36,585 nucleotides of DNA, from positions 1-36,585 of IMG/VR virus record IMGVR_UViG_3300019776_000022; one strand, given 5' to 3'. Below the pieces are notes generated by a model, which saw only the letters and a program-made list of their open reading frames with translations, was not told where the DNA came from and made no database searches. Shown one piece after another: positions 16,308-21,917 of the stretch. Both the position numbers and the translations under genes were made by a program. Within the stretch, counting starts at the first letter, position 1, and every line of letters begins with the position of its first letter. This stretch comes from a virus.

Positions 16308-16388
16308 TTAAAACTGTAGGGTTATCCATACAGCTATTATAGGCAGTAATATAACTAGCACACCAAACGCAAGCAGTATGTCATTCAC
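16308..16388 (-). CDS. 26-residue membrane peptide gene (GTG start)
   Basis: A GTG overlapping the HNH stop (GTGA) opens a frame reading MNDILLAFGVLVILLPIIAV and ending WITLQF, almost wholly hydrophobic, one membrane span. It ends against the SprT-like stop on the other strand. The tidy stop-start overlap and hydrophobic content favour a real gene, but it is very short and has no known family. Confidence 0.42.
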   Translation of the reverse strand: MNDILLAFGVLVILLPIIAVWITLQF

Positions 16389-16690
16389 TCATTTCCCTTT
16401 CCAAGTTTCTGATTGACTCGTTCCAACAACTCCTCCTCGGTAATGCCCCATTTATTTGCAAAACCCTTGTGACCCAATCCGTGAACGCCACTATTTCCCC
16501 TATGGTGTTCTGGGCATAATGGGATGACAGGGGATGCAGACCGTTTACCTCCAAACCTGCGGATATGATGGAGTTCTGACGGAGTGCCTTCAAACCCAAG
16601 CTTGGTGGAACAGAGAATACATCCGAGTTCGGCAATCTTGTTAAGAGCGTTCTTTTCATCTTTATTAACCATTATTTGCAAAATTTCCAT
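16385..16690 (-). CDS. HNH nuclease, Ref-like
   Basis: The longest reading is 101 residues; a start at 16672 (MVNKDEKNALNK) is equally plausible and would give 95. A CxxC pair (ELGCILC) is followed by PSELHHIRRFGGKR, then VIPLCPEHHRGNSGVHGLGH and KGF. The order Cys-Cys, HH, IPLC-x-x-HH, GVHGLG-x-x-F matches the Ref (RecA-dependent) nuclease group and related phage HNH proteins. It may act with recombination rather than homing, since it lacks an AP2 tail. Its start overlaps the end of the neighbouring HNH gene. Confidence 0.75.
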   Translation of the reverse strand: MEILQIMVNKDEKNALNKIAELGCILCSTKLGFEGTPSELHHIRRFGGKRSASPVIPLCPEHHRGNSGVHGLGHKGFANKWGITEEELLERVNQKLGKGNE

Positions 16691-17162
16691 GATATTTATA
16701 GCGCATTGCGTCAGCTACAAATTTAGCATAATCAATATCGTTATACATGCCAAAAAATTTTTGTTTTCCATTAACTCTAATTAAAACTTTCCATTGATTT
16801 GTTGATTTGTGCAAATATACATTTTTATAACCAGATGTATTATTTTTGTTAATTTTTCGGTTGTATTGATTTTCTGTTGCGTTTGCTTCACGCAAATTTT
16901 CAATACAGTTATTTAATGGGTTTCCGTCTATATGGTCTATCATTTTAGGCAAATAACCATAATGGTAAAAATAAATAATGTGATGATATAAATATCTTTT
17001 TGATAAAACCATTACCCTTTTATAGCCAAATTTATTAAAACAACAACCAACTTGAGCGTTTATTTTGCAACGATTATTTCTTTTTATTTTGTTATACAAA
17101 TTTCCATCTTTGTACTCAAAAATTTTATGCAAATATTTTTGGGATATAATTTGGTCAGCCAT
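16665..17162 (-). CDS. HNH endonuclease with AP2-type domain (homing type)
   Basis: This 165-residue relative of the genes at 7990 and 21417 has tandem His at 60-61, then KMIDHIDGNPLNNCIENLRE and a C-terminal AP2-like segment (NTSGYKNVYLHKSTNQWKV, then YKYHGNFA). One Asn of the usual NNN run is Cys (NNC), a small change next to the active site. It starts after GAGGTATTGC. Its codons are more AT-rich than those of its neighbours, which fits recent arrival. It sits between the PD-(D/E)xK gene and the Ref-like HNH gene. Confidence 0.85.
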   Translation of the reverse strand: MADQIISQKYLHKIFEYKDGNLYNKIKRNNRCKINAQVGCCFNKFGYKRVMVLSKRYLYHHIIYFYHYGYLPKMIDHIDGNPLNNCIENLREANATENQYNRKINKNNTSGYKNVYLHKSTNQWKVLIRVNGKQKFFGMYNDIDYAKFVADAMRYKYHGNFANNG

Positions 17163-17192
17163 GCAATACCTCTATATTGTGGTGGTTAGAAG

Positions 17193-17223
17193 CCCCTATG
17201 TAGCGGAAACTACTAGGGGTTTT
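17193..17223 (+). terminator. Intrinsic terminator-like hairpin
   Basis: CCCCTATGTAG and CTACTAGGGG pair over 10 bp with one bulged base around a CGGAAA loop, followed on the plus strand by TTTTCGTTATTTT. The strong stem and T-run point to termination of plus-strand transcripts, although both flanking genes lie on the minus strand. It may stop readthrough from the metallophosphoesterase/SprT pair entering the minus operon. Confidence 0.65.
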
Positions 17224-17225
17224 CG

Positions 17226-17600
17226 TTATTTTACACCATCCGCAAACGAATACCATAACTTGTAAAATTCCTTAAATGACCCAAATCCTATGCCAGCTTT
17301 AAATGGCTTTCCATCTGCGGTGTATTGCCAATACTCTTGAATGTTTGTGCCATTGTCAGTATCGCCTATGATAACAACCACAATAAACTTAGGTGTAGCA
17401 GCCAACGCTTGCAACATACGCTTTTGGCCTTCACTCATCTTTTCACCTGGGCGCTTCCACTCAAGAATTAAAAAGTAACCGTTGCGCTCTGCTATGCCAT
17501 CTACATTGCTTGGTAAAAATGCTGGATTTGACTCAATTACACCTTTAAAATCTCCATAGTCGGTGTGCGTGGCAAACATATTGCGCATTAACTTAGCCAT
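17226..17600 (-). CDS. PD-(D/E)xK nuclease-like protein
   Basis: This 124-residue protein contains NVDGIAERNGYFLILEWKRP, in which Asp34 and Glu47-Trp-Lys49 form the D...ExK metal site, and a following helix SEGQKRMLQALA. This resembles VRR-NUC and restriction-like folds. Methionines at residues 1 and 5 are both possible starts; the second makes a TAATG overlap with the upstream gene. It is a stand-alone nuclease domain in the replication operon, possibly resolving recombination intermediates (inference). Confidence 0.7.
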   Translation of the reverse strand: MAKLMRNMFATHTDYGDFKGVIESNPAFLPSNVDGIAERNGYFLILEWKRPGEKMSEGQKRMLQALAATPKFIVVVIIGDTDNGTNIQEYWQYTADGKPFKAGIGFGSFKEFYKLWYSFADGVK

Positions 17601-17764
17601 TGGTTTTTTAAAGCCCTAATGCTTGCAATCTCTAACTGTATGGTTTCATCAGCTAACTCATGGGCTAACTTAGTAGCTCTTTCAAAGTTACCTTTAAGGG
17701 TAGCTACATGGTAGGCTTTAAGTAGCTTTTGAATGTTTAAGTATGGTTCGCAATAGTCTTTCAT
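17588..17764 (-). CDS. 58-residue helical protein, unknown function
   Basis: Reading the gap gives MKDYCEPYLNIQKLLKAYHV, then ATLKGNFERATKLAHELADE and TIQLEIASIRALKNQWLS. It is mostly helical and charged. The start overlaps the upstream stop as ATGA and the stop overlaps the next gene, so it belongs to a tightly packed translation chain. No family is recognised, but the uninterrupted packing makes it convincing. Confidence 0.7.
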   Translation of the reverse strand: MKDYCEPYLNIQKLLKAYHVATLKGNFERATKLAHELADETIQLEIASIRALKNQWLS

Positions 17765-18090
17765 CGTGTCATCTTTTCTATGTTTCTGTTACTTGCTTCT
17801 TGACTTCGCCATGCTTCAAAACGCATCTTTGCAGCCTCCAATTTCCACCTAAGCGACTCAACTTGTTCTGTAGCTGTGCCAATCGCCTTGCATAAATCTT
17901 GGTACTCTTGCGAGCGATAAGCTTCTCGTTCTTGAGCGCCCAAACTCTGTTCGTCTGTTTGCGCCATTTTAATCGCCTTAAGAGAACTTTTAAAAGTTTC
18001 AAGTTCCGCAAGTTGCCCTTTAGCTTTGGCATATAAAGGCGCTGTCTTAAAGATAAAATCAATCGCATCGTTTGGGTCGTAATCTTTCAT
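17761..18090 (-). CDS. 109-residue coiled-coil protein, unknown function
   Basis: The chosen start is ATG 18090, which overlaps the stop of the upstream membrane-protein gene (ATGA); a longer reading from 18138 begins at TTG inside that gene. The protein opens MKDYDPNDAIDFIFKTAPLY, then AKAKGQLAELETFKSSLKAI, and is helical and charged throughout. Similar short phage proteins with an LYAKAKG block near the start are common and uncharacterised. It overlaps the 58-residue gene downstream. Confidence 0.7.
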   Translation of the reverse strand: MKDYDPNDAIDFIFKTAPLYAKAKGQLAELETFKSSLKAIKMAQTDEQSLGAQEREAYRSQEYQDLCKAIGTATEQVESLRWKLEAAKMRFEAWRSQEASNRNIEKMTR

Positions 18091-18233
18091 TTGAGGGCCA
18101 ACCATAAACCAATTTGAGCAAAGGCATAGCCACCCCAAATCATAGCGTTAGATGTAGCGCCTTTTTTTAATTGTGCAAGGCAGACTATTAAATACCCAAG
18201 CCCTGTAGCACCTACTATTATTTTTTCCAGCAT
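18087..18233 (-). CDS. 48-residue two-span membrane protein
   Basis: From ATG 18233, preceded by GGGGAGAAAAAGG, the frame reads MLEKIIVGATGLGYLIVCLA, then QLKKGATSNAMIWGGYAFAQ and IGLWLALK. Two hydrophobic stretches are separated by a short polar loop. The stop overlaps the next gene's start. Size and topology would suit a small holin-like or host-membrane effector, but neither is shown. Confidence 0.65.
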   Translation of the reverse strand: MLEKIIVGATGLGYLIVCLAQLKKGATSNAMIWGGYAFAQIGLWLALK

Positions 18234-18400
18234 CCTTTTTCTCCCCTATTTCCTTTAGCGTATTGGTCTACAAAATCATTAAATAAGTGGTGTATTTTTG
18301 GTGAATCACTTACATATTTTCTAAACCAAGCCAACCCTTTTTTATGCCGTAAGTGGCATAGAAACCTTACACCACACTCATGCCTAGCTTGTTCATACAT
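18218..18400 (-). CDS. 60-residue basic protein, unknown function
   Basis: The protein opens MYEQARHECGVRFLCHLRHK and continues KGLAWFRKYV, with a basic C-terminus ending GEKGCWKK. The MYxxARHECxVRxL opening is a recurrent start of short phage proteins of unknown role. It overlaps the replisome-organiser-like gene upstream by 34 bases and the membrane-protein gene downstream, as part of the same chain. Confidence 0.62.
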   Translation of the reverse strand: MYEQARHECGVRFLCHLRHKKGLAWFRKYVSDSPKIHHLFNDFVDQYAKGNRGEKGCWKK

Positions 18401-18738
18401 TTGCGTTTAAGACTGTCATAAGAATCGTAACCAGTACCCAAGACACCAAGTTCTCTAGCTTTGGCTTCAATGCCTTCATTGCTAAACATCCATCGTTTGT
18501 CAATTTTTTCTTTCTTGGGTTCAATTACTAATTCATCCTCATAGCGCTCACCATTAAGCCAAGTGCTTGCATGGGGTATGTATTCTAATTCGGTTTCTTT
18601 TGCTTTCCAGTATTTGCAATGTGTGTCAATAGCTTTTGCAGCCATAAGCTGTTGCTCTGCGGATAATTTAGCCCAGGCTTTTCTTGCAGCTGCTTTAGCA
18701 ATTTTTCGTGGATATAAAGACCAGAATTCATCAAACAT
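18367..18738 (-). CDS. Replisome-organiser-like protein (C-terminal domain type)
   Basis: This 123-residue protein opens MFDEFWSLYPRKIAKAAARK, continues AWAKLSAEQQ and reaches EYIPHASTWLNGERYEDEL. The FWxxYPRK...KxAWxKL...YIPHxSTWLNxxRWED pattern is the C-terminal domain of phage replication-initiation proteins of the lambda O/DnaT-related kind, which recruits host helicase or primase. The usual N-terminal DNA-binding half is absent, so it is either a short stand-alone loader or works with a partner. The start has GGAGAAAGGA. No phage polymerase is present, so this is the main visible replication gene. Confidence 0.72.
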   Translation of the reverse strand: MFDEFWSLYPRKIAKAAARKAWAKLSAEQQLMAAKAIDTHCKYWKAKETELEYIPHASTWLNGERYEDELVIEPKKEKIDKRWMFSNEGIEAKARELGVLGTGYDSYDSLKRKCMNKLGMSVV

Positions 18739-18747
18739 TCCTTTCTC

Positions 18748-19059
18748 CTACTGCATTACTCTTGGGCTTGGTGGTGTTGGTGGGCTAGGTGGTACTGTGT
18801 AGCCTGTGTTACCAACAACGCTTTGTGTGTAACCATTTGGTGTCGTGATAACGACTTGGTTAGGATAAATTGTAGCAGTTTGAGTTGTGTAACCTTGTGG
18901 GTTTACAAATTGCGCTGTGTTGCCTTGAATTTGTACTGTGCCAACATTGTAGCCACGACTGTCAGTCATTGGATAAGTTTGTGCTTTTGCTGGAACTCCG
19001 TATGCAAACATACCGCCTAACAATGCACCTAATAAACAACTACCGATAAAGTCTTTCAT
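18748..19059 (-). CDS. Exported proline-tailed protein
   Basis: This 103-residue protein starts with a signal peptide, MKDFIGSCLLGALLGGMFAY, followed by GVPAKAQ as the cleavage region. The mature part holds beta repeats of the form GYNVGTVQIQGNT, GYTTQTATIYPNQ and NGYTQSVVGNT, and it ends in a proline-rich tail (PPSPPTPPSPRVMQ). It should be periplasmic. A surface-exclusion or cell-wall-related role is possible but not shown. The start carries the TTAAGGGGAATTAA site and a promoter-like AT-rich stretch just upstream. Confidence 0.7.
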   Translation of the reverse strand: MKDFIGSCLLGALLGGMFAYGVPAKAQTYPMTDSRGYNVGTVQIQGNTAQFVNPQGYTTQTATIYPNQVVITTPNGYTQSVVGNTGYTVPPSPPTPPSPRVMQ

Positions 19060-19370
19060 TTAATTCCCCTTAAATGTTTACTCGTTATTGAGTATTTATA
19101 GTTTGCCCCATAGTCTTTTATCAGTCTATAAGTATTTAACCTTAGTTGTATAAATACCACTCCCAAAAGGTTTAAGCACACCTAGCCTACCTAAATGTGC
19201 CTTCAGAGTTCTCCCAGTAAGGAATCGCCCACCCAACAGTCTTACGAGGCACAGGCACTATCTTCGCCACCTGTATTGCGCTATTTCAGCCTCTTACCCT
19301 TCTGGTAACGCTACAACCTTATGACGCCACGATGTCGTTAGAGCCGCCATCATAAGGGGTACTGATTCTA
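19060..19370. other. 311-bp gene-free stretch with many inverted repeats, candidate structured RNA
   Basis: No convincing gene is present. Next to the exported-protein gene are the ribosome motif and an inverted repeat TACTC-N6-GAGTA (19079-19094). From about 19170 to 19357 the DNA is clearly richer in G and C than its surroundings and holds five consecutive inverted repeats: GCACA/TGTGC (19176-19200), GTAAG/CTTAC (19217-19245), ACAGG/CCTGT (19251-19274), TTACC/GGTAA (19294-19308) and CCTTATGA/TCATAAGG (19317-19357). The spacing fits a folded RNA made from the minus strand as part of the repressor operon leader. A short plus-strand frame opening MCLQSSPSKESPTQQSYEAQ (from about 19196) is judged doubtful. 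Confidence 0.5.
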
Positions 19371-19937
19371 CTACAAGTATTTGCTCATGTGGAATTCCCC
19401 ATGAAAACCAAAGGTTTGCAGGTTAGTTATTTCTCTTTCATAAGAAAACTGCCTTGCTAGCATCTCTGGCGCAAATTTAATGCCATTACTAACCAAGTAA
19501 TCTCGGTTGAGGTGACATATTAGGTCATCTTCGTTTTTGTCGCTGTAAACGAACTGCGGAGTGTTGGTTAATTCCAACAACTTTTTACTGCGTAGCGAAA
19601 AACCACCATTGCCAACCTTTAATCCTTCAGGATGCCAAGGCCATACTGCGCCAATATAGTCATAATCTAAAAATTGAGGCTGCCAAGCGTTTGCGTCAAT
19701 TACCCAGCCATCCCATTGCACAATCAAAACAAAGTCCGTATGGATGTATTTATGCAGTTCTTGAAGAATAAATTTGCTATACGCTTGACGACTGTTAATG
19801 CTCATGTGGTCAATAAACAATTCACCACCAAATTGGATGTGTCGTTTACTGCGTTCTATGGCTTTTTTGGCTTTGTCAGGCTGCACCGAGTCTATGGCGC
19901 AGATGGTTACATTACTCAGAATCATCTTGTTCGCCAA
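19371..19937 (-). CDS. DUF5672-type glycosyltransferase
   Basis: This 188-residue protein shows the DUF5672 pattern: VQWDGWVIDANAWQPQFLDY, DYIGAVWPWHPEGLKVGNGG, FSLRSKKLLE, then EDDLICHLNRDYLVSNGIKF, APEMLARQFSYE and the closing FGFHGEF. The QxDGW, DYIGAxWP, VGNGGFSLRSK and EDxxICR-like blocks are those of this GT-A-like family, which modifies surface or capsular sugars. It lies directly after the repressor, overlapping its end by 26 bases; a start at 19925 would reduce the overlap. Its place next to the repressor suggests expression in the carrier state and a change of host surface (inference). Confidence 0.85.
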   Translation of the reverse strand: MANKMILSNVTICAIDSVQPDKAKKAIERSKRHIQFGGELFIDHMSINSRQAYSKFILQELHKYIHTDFVLIVQWDGWVIDANAWQPQFLDYDYIGAVWPWHPEGLKVGNGGFSLRSKKLLELTNTPQFVYSDKNEDDLICHLNRDYLVSNGIKFAPEMLARQFSYEREITNLQTFGFHGEFHMSKYL

Positions 19938-20181
19938 AAGCGTTGTTTTTTAGCAACTCAGGCCAAAGTAACCAAAAATTTGTAGGAAACAAGTCTTTAC
20001 GACTAACAAGACCATTGCTTTCTTTTTCAATTCTTGCGCCCAATAACATATATTTGTCGGCTGGAATTCCACGAACACGCCATTGCGACACCGCTGCTGG
20101 AGCTACATCGCACATTTTGGCAACTTTTCCAGTGCCGCCTAAAAGGTCAATGATTGCTGTATCTGTTAGTTTTAATTTCAT
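19912..20181 (-). CDS. Cro/CI-type helix-turn-helix repressor
   Basis: This 89-residue protein has a helix-turn-helix in residues 17-42 (GTGKVAKMCDVAPAAVSQWR, then VRGIPADKYMLLGARIEK), as in YdaS/Cro-like phage regulators. Its C-terminus has the recurrent FPTNFWLLWPEL segment. It lacks a LexA-like cleavage domain. It faces the early operon across a 125-bp region with two palindromes and is probably the repressor of the early promoter. The start has no ribosome site and sits about ten bases from a -10-like TAATAT, so its messenger may be leaderless. No integrase accompanies it. Confidence 0.82.
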   Translation of the reverse strand: MKLKLTDTAIIDLLGGTGKVAKMCDVAPAAVSQWRVRGIPADKYMLLGARIEKESNGLVSRKDLFPTNFWLLWPELLKNNAFGEQDDSE

Positions 20182-20190
20182 AATGAAGCC

Positions 20191-20220
20191 ATATTAACAT
20201 AGGAAAGTGCGTAAATACAA
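20191..20220 (-). promoter_or_regulatory. Repressor promoter, probably giving a leaderless transcript
   Basis: On the minus strand TTGTAT (20220-20215) and TAATAT (20196-20191) are 18 bp apart. Transcription should begin within a few bases of the repressor ATG at 20181, and no Shine-Dalgarno sequence lies between. This is the arrangement of lambda PRM. Confidence 0.5.
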
Positions 20221-20222
20221 CG

Positions 20223-20258
20223 CTTTGAAAACTATTTTCACAAAGTAATTCACATGTG
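20223..20258. promoter_or_regulatory. Operator-like palindromes
   Basis: TGAAAA-CTA-TTTTCA (20226-20240) is a perfect inverted repeat, extended by CTTTG and CAAAG to a near-perfect dyad over 20223-20245. A second perfect palindrome, CACATGTG (20251-20258), overlaps the -35 of the early promoter. Both lie between the repressor and early start sites, where operators are expected. Confidence 0.55.
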
Positions 20259-20276
20259 TTAAAGTCTGTATATAGC
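20249..20276 (+). promoter_or_regulatory. Early promoter of the plus-strand operon
   Basis: TTCACA (20249-20254) and TATAGC (20271-20276) are spaced 16 bp apart. An inverted repeat ATAGC-N6-GCTAT follows in the leader (20272-20287), and then the TTAAGGGGAAC ribosome motif before ATG 20307. This is a plausible sigma-70 promoter, overlapped by CACATGTG. Confidence 0.5.
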
Positions 20277-20306
20277 AATTTCGCTATGTATTTAAGGGGA
20301 ACTTAA

Positions 20307-20507
20307 ATGTCTGAATTACACCAAGTAATGCTGGAAATGGAAGAGCGTTTAGAAGAAGCACTCCAAAACATGGAATACGGCACAGACCTATCACAAGACG
20401 ATGTAGATGTTATTCGTGCTGCTTGTGGCAAACCAAACAACAAACGGAATGTATTGCTTCAATCTGTATTTGAGGACTTTGGCACTATTTTTGGAGGTGC
20501 AAAGTGA
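20307..20507 (+). CDS. First early protein, small acidic, unknown function
   Basis: This 66-residue acidic protein opens MSELHQVMLEMEERLEEALQ, a charged helix, and then continues DLSQDDVDVIRAACGKPNNK. It is the first gene after the early promoter and has the TTAAGGGGAACTTAA ribosome site. Its end overlaps the ERF start (GTGA). The position suggests an early takeover or regulatory role, but no family is recognised. Confidence 0.7.
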   Translation: MSELHQVMLEMEERLEEALQNMEYGTDLSQDDVDVIRAACGKPNNKRNVLLQSVFEDFGTIFGGAK

Positions 20508-20944
20508 TTAATCAATCAGAAAGCATTGCTAACCTTGCAGCGGCTTTATCTGTAGTGCAAGGCAAAATGTCTTATGCAGTTAAAGATTCTGCAAACCCAT
20601 TTTTTAAATCTAGGTACGCTGACCTTGAGTCAGTATGGGATGCCTGCCGTAGCTTGCTAGCTGATAATGGTTTAGCGGTTATGCAGTTTCCTGGTCTTTA
20701 TACAGACCATGACAAGTCTATGTCTTTGACTACTATTATTAGCCACAAATCAGGCGAGTTTATTAGCCAAGAAATGTCTGTACCAGTTACTAAAGCTGAT
20801 GCACAAGGCGCAGGCTCAGCTATCACATATATGCGTAGATACGCATTAGCAGCAGTAGTAGGAGTAGTGCAAGCGGATGATGACGGTAATGCCGCCAGCA
20901 ATCCACAATCTAAACCAGCAGTTGTAAAACCTAAAGAAATTTAA
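20504..20944 (+). CDS. erf: ERF-family single-strand annealing protein
   Basis: This 146-residue protein reads GTG at 20504 as start, with GGAGGTGCAAA before it. The core has LAAALSVVQGKMSYAVKDSA and NPFFKSRYADLESVWDACRS, then LLADNGLAVMQFPG, and later SAITYMRRYALAAVVGVVQA with DDDGN. The KSRYADLExVWDACR and SAxTYxRRYxLxxxxGVxxxDDDGN blocks are diagnostic of ERF annealing proteins of P22 type, which pair single strands during phage recombination. It lies before an SSB-like protein and a RecB/Cas4-like exonuclease, a standard recombination set. Confidence 0.93.
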   Translation: MINQSESIANLAAALSVVQGKMSYAVKDSANPFFKSRYADLESVWDACRSLLADNGLAVMQFPGLYTDHDKSMSLTTIISHKSGEFISQEMSVPVTKADAQGAGSAITYMRRYALAAVVGVVQADDDGNAASNPQSKPAVVKPKEI

Positions 20945-20955
20945 GGGGAAATGAA

Positions 20956-21213
20956 ATGGCTTATACACCAAAAGAAGGTAGTGGCTCGTTATTTAAAAAT
21001 GACCGCAAAACAACGGAAACTCATCCTGACTATACAGGCTCAATTATGGTTAATGGAAAAGAGCATTGGTTTAGCGCTTGGGTTAAAGAAGGCAAAAAAG
21101 GCAAGTTTTTTAGCGTTTCTATTGGCAAAGAAAAGCAACCAGTAGGCTTTACACCTCGTGGCGCAGATGAATTGCCACGCAACACGATTGAAGATGACGC
21201 AGTTCCATTTTAA
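20956..21213 (+). CDS. SSB-like protein with acidic C-terminal tip
   Basis: This 85-residue protein opens MAYTPKEGSGSLFKNDRKTT and contains a beta core (YTGSIMVNGKEHWFSAWVKE, then KGKFFSVSIG), resembling DUF736-like small OB-type proteins. It ends EDDAVPF, which matches the DDxIPF tip by which bacterial SSB recruits partners. Together with its place straight after ERF, this supports single-strand DNA binding. The ribosome site is TTAAGGGGAAATGAA. It is small for an SSB and the OB fold is not provable by eye. Confidence 0.7.
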   Translation: MAYTPKEGSGSLFKNDRKTTETHPDYTGSIMVNGKEHWFSAWVKEGKKGKFFSVSIGKEKQPVGFTPRGADELPRNTIEDDAVPF

Positions 21214-21222
21214 GGAGTGATT

Positions 21223-21420
21223 ATGCTAAGTCATATCAAAGATGTTATTGGCGACAAAGCCAGAGTTTCTACAGAGCCTTTTGGCGTTGATGAAGAAAGA
21301 CAGCTAATAGCATTTGAGGTTAATGACTTAGCTGCTGTCATCCGTGATGTCATACAAGTATGCAGCGATTGTTGTGTTTCAGAAGTTGATAGAAATGCAA
21401 TTTTGGAACTTTTAAAATGA
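21223..21420 (+). CDS. Small early protein, unknown function
   Basis: From ATG 21223, five bases after AAGGAG, the protein has 65 residues: MLSHIKDVIGDKARVSTEPF, then GVDEERQLIAFEVNDLAAVI and VCSDCCVSEVDRNAILELLK. The reading from GTG 21217 is rejected because that codon lies in the ribosome site. A Cys-x-x-Cys-Cys cluster is present, with no known family. Its stop overlaps the HNH start (ATGA). Confidence 0.7.
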   Translation: MLSHIKDVIGDKARVSTEPFGVDEERQLIAFEVNDLAAVIRDVIQVCSDCCVSEVDRNAILELLK

Positions 21421-21917
21421 TTACAAAAGAACTTTTACATTCAATTTTTTTATACAAAGATGGCAACCTATATAGAAACAAAACAGGTAAATTAGCTTCT
21501 GTAAAAAGAAAAGATGGATATAAAAGAACTTGCGTAAATGGAAAAAGATATTTAAGTCATAGAATTATTTTTATGATGTTTTATGGATATATGCCTAAAT
21601 ATCTTGACCACATTGACGGAAATCCAAGCAACAATAATATTGAAAATTTGCGTGAGGCTACACCATCTCAAAATCAATGGAATAAACCTTATACAAAAAT
21701 GTCAAATGTTGTTTGGCATACACAAAGAAAAAAATGGCAAGTTAAATTTAAAATTAACAATAAACAAATTTCTTTTGGTCTTTATAAAGATGTAGAAGAA
21801 GCAATACTTTTAGCAAACAAAGTTAGAAAAAGTTTGCGTGGCGAATTTTTAAGGGGAATTAAATGTCACAACATTGGTATGACGCAAAAACTGGCGAACC
21901 AAGATATACGATTGTAG
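21417..21917 (+). CDS. HNH endonuclease with shortened AP2-type tail (homing type)
   Basis: This 166-residue protein has HR at 48-49 and YLDHIDGNPSNNNIENLREA from residue 63, then KMSNVVWHTQRKKWQVKFKI and FGLYKDVEEA. The AP2 lead-in (SGxKGV) seen in the other two copies is reduced here to KMSNVVW, a visible deletion. The last 20 or so residues, after LRGEFLRG, run through the ribosome motif and first 55 bases of the exonuclease gene. This read-through tail is unlikely to matter for function. It interrupts the recombination set and is more AT-rich than its neighbours. Confidence 0.85.
   Translation: MITKELLHSIFLYKDGNLYRNKTGKLASVKRKDGYKRTCVNGKRYLSHRIIFMMFYGYMPKYLDHIDGNPSNNNIENLREATPSQNQWNKPYTKMSNVVWHTQRKKWQVKFKINNKQISFGLYKDVEEAILLANKVRKSLRGEFLRGIKCHNIGMTQKLANQDIRL

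Noticed and set aside
19196-19310. Plus-strand 38-codon frame (MCLQSSPSKESPTQQSYEAQ...)
   Set aside because: It lacks a ribosome site and crosses most of the inverted repeats; an RNA explanation is preferred, though it is not ruled out.
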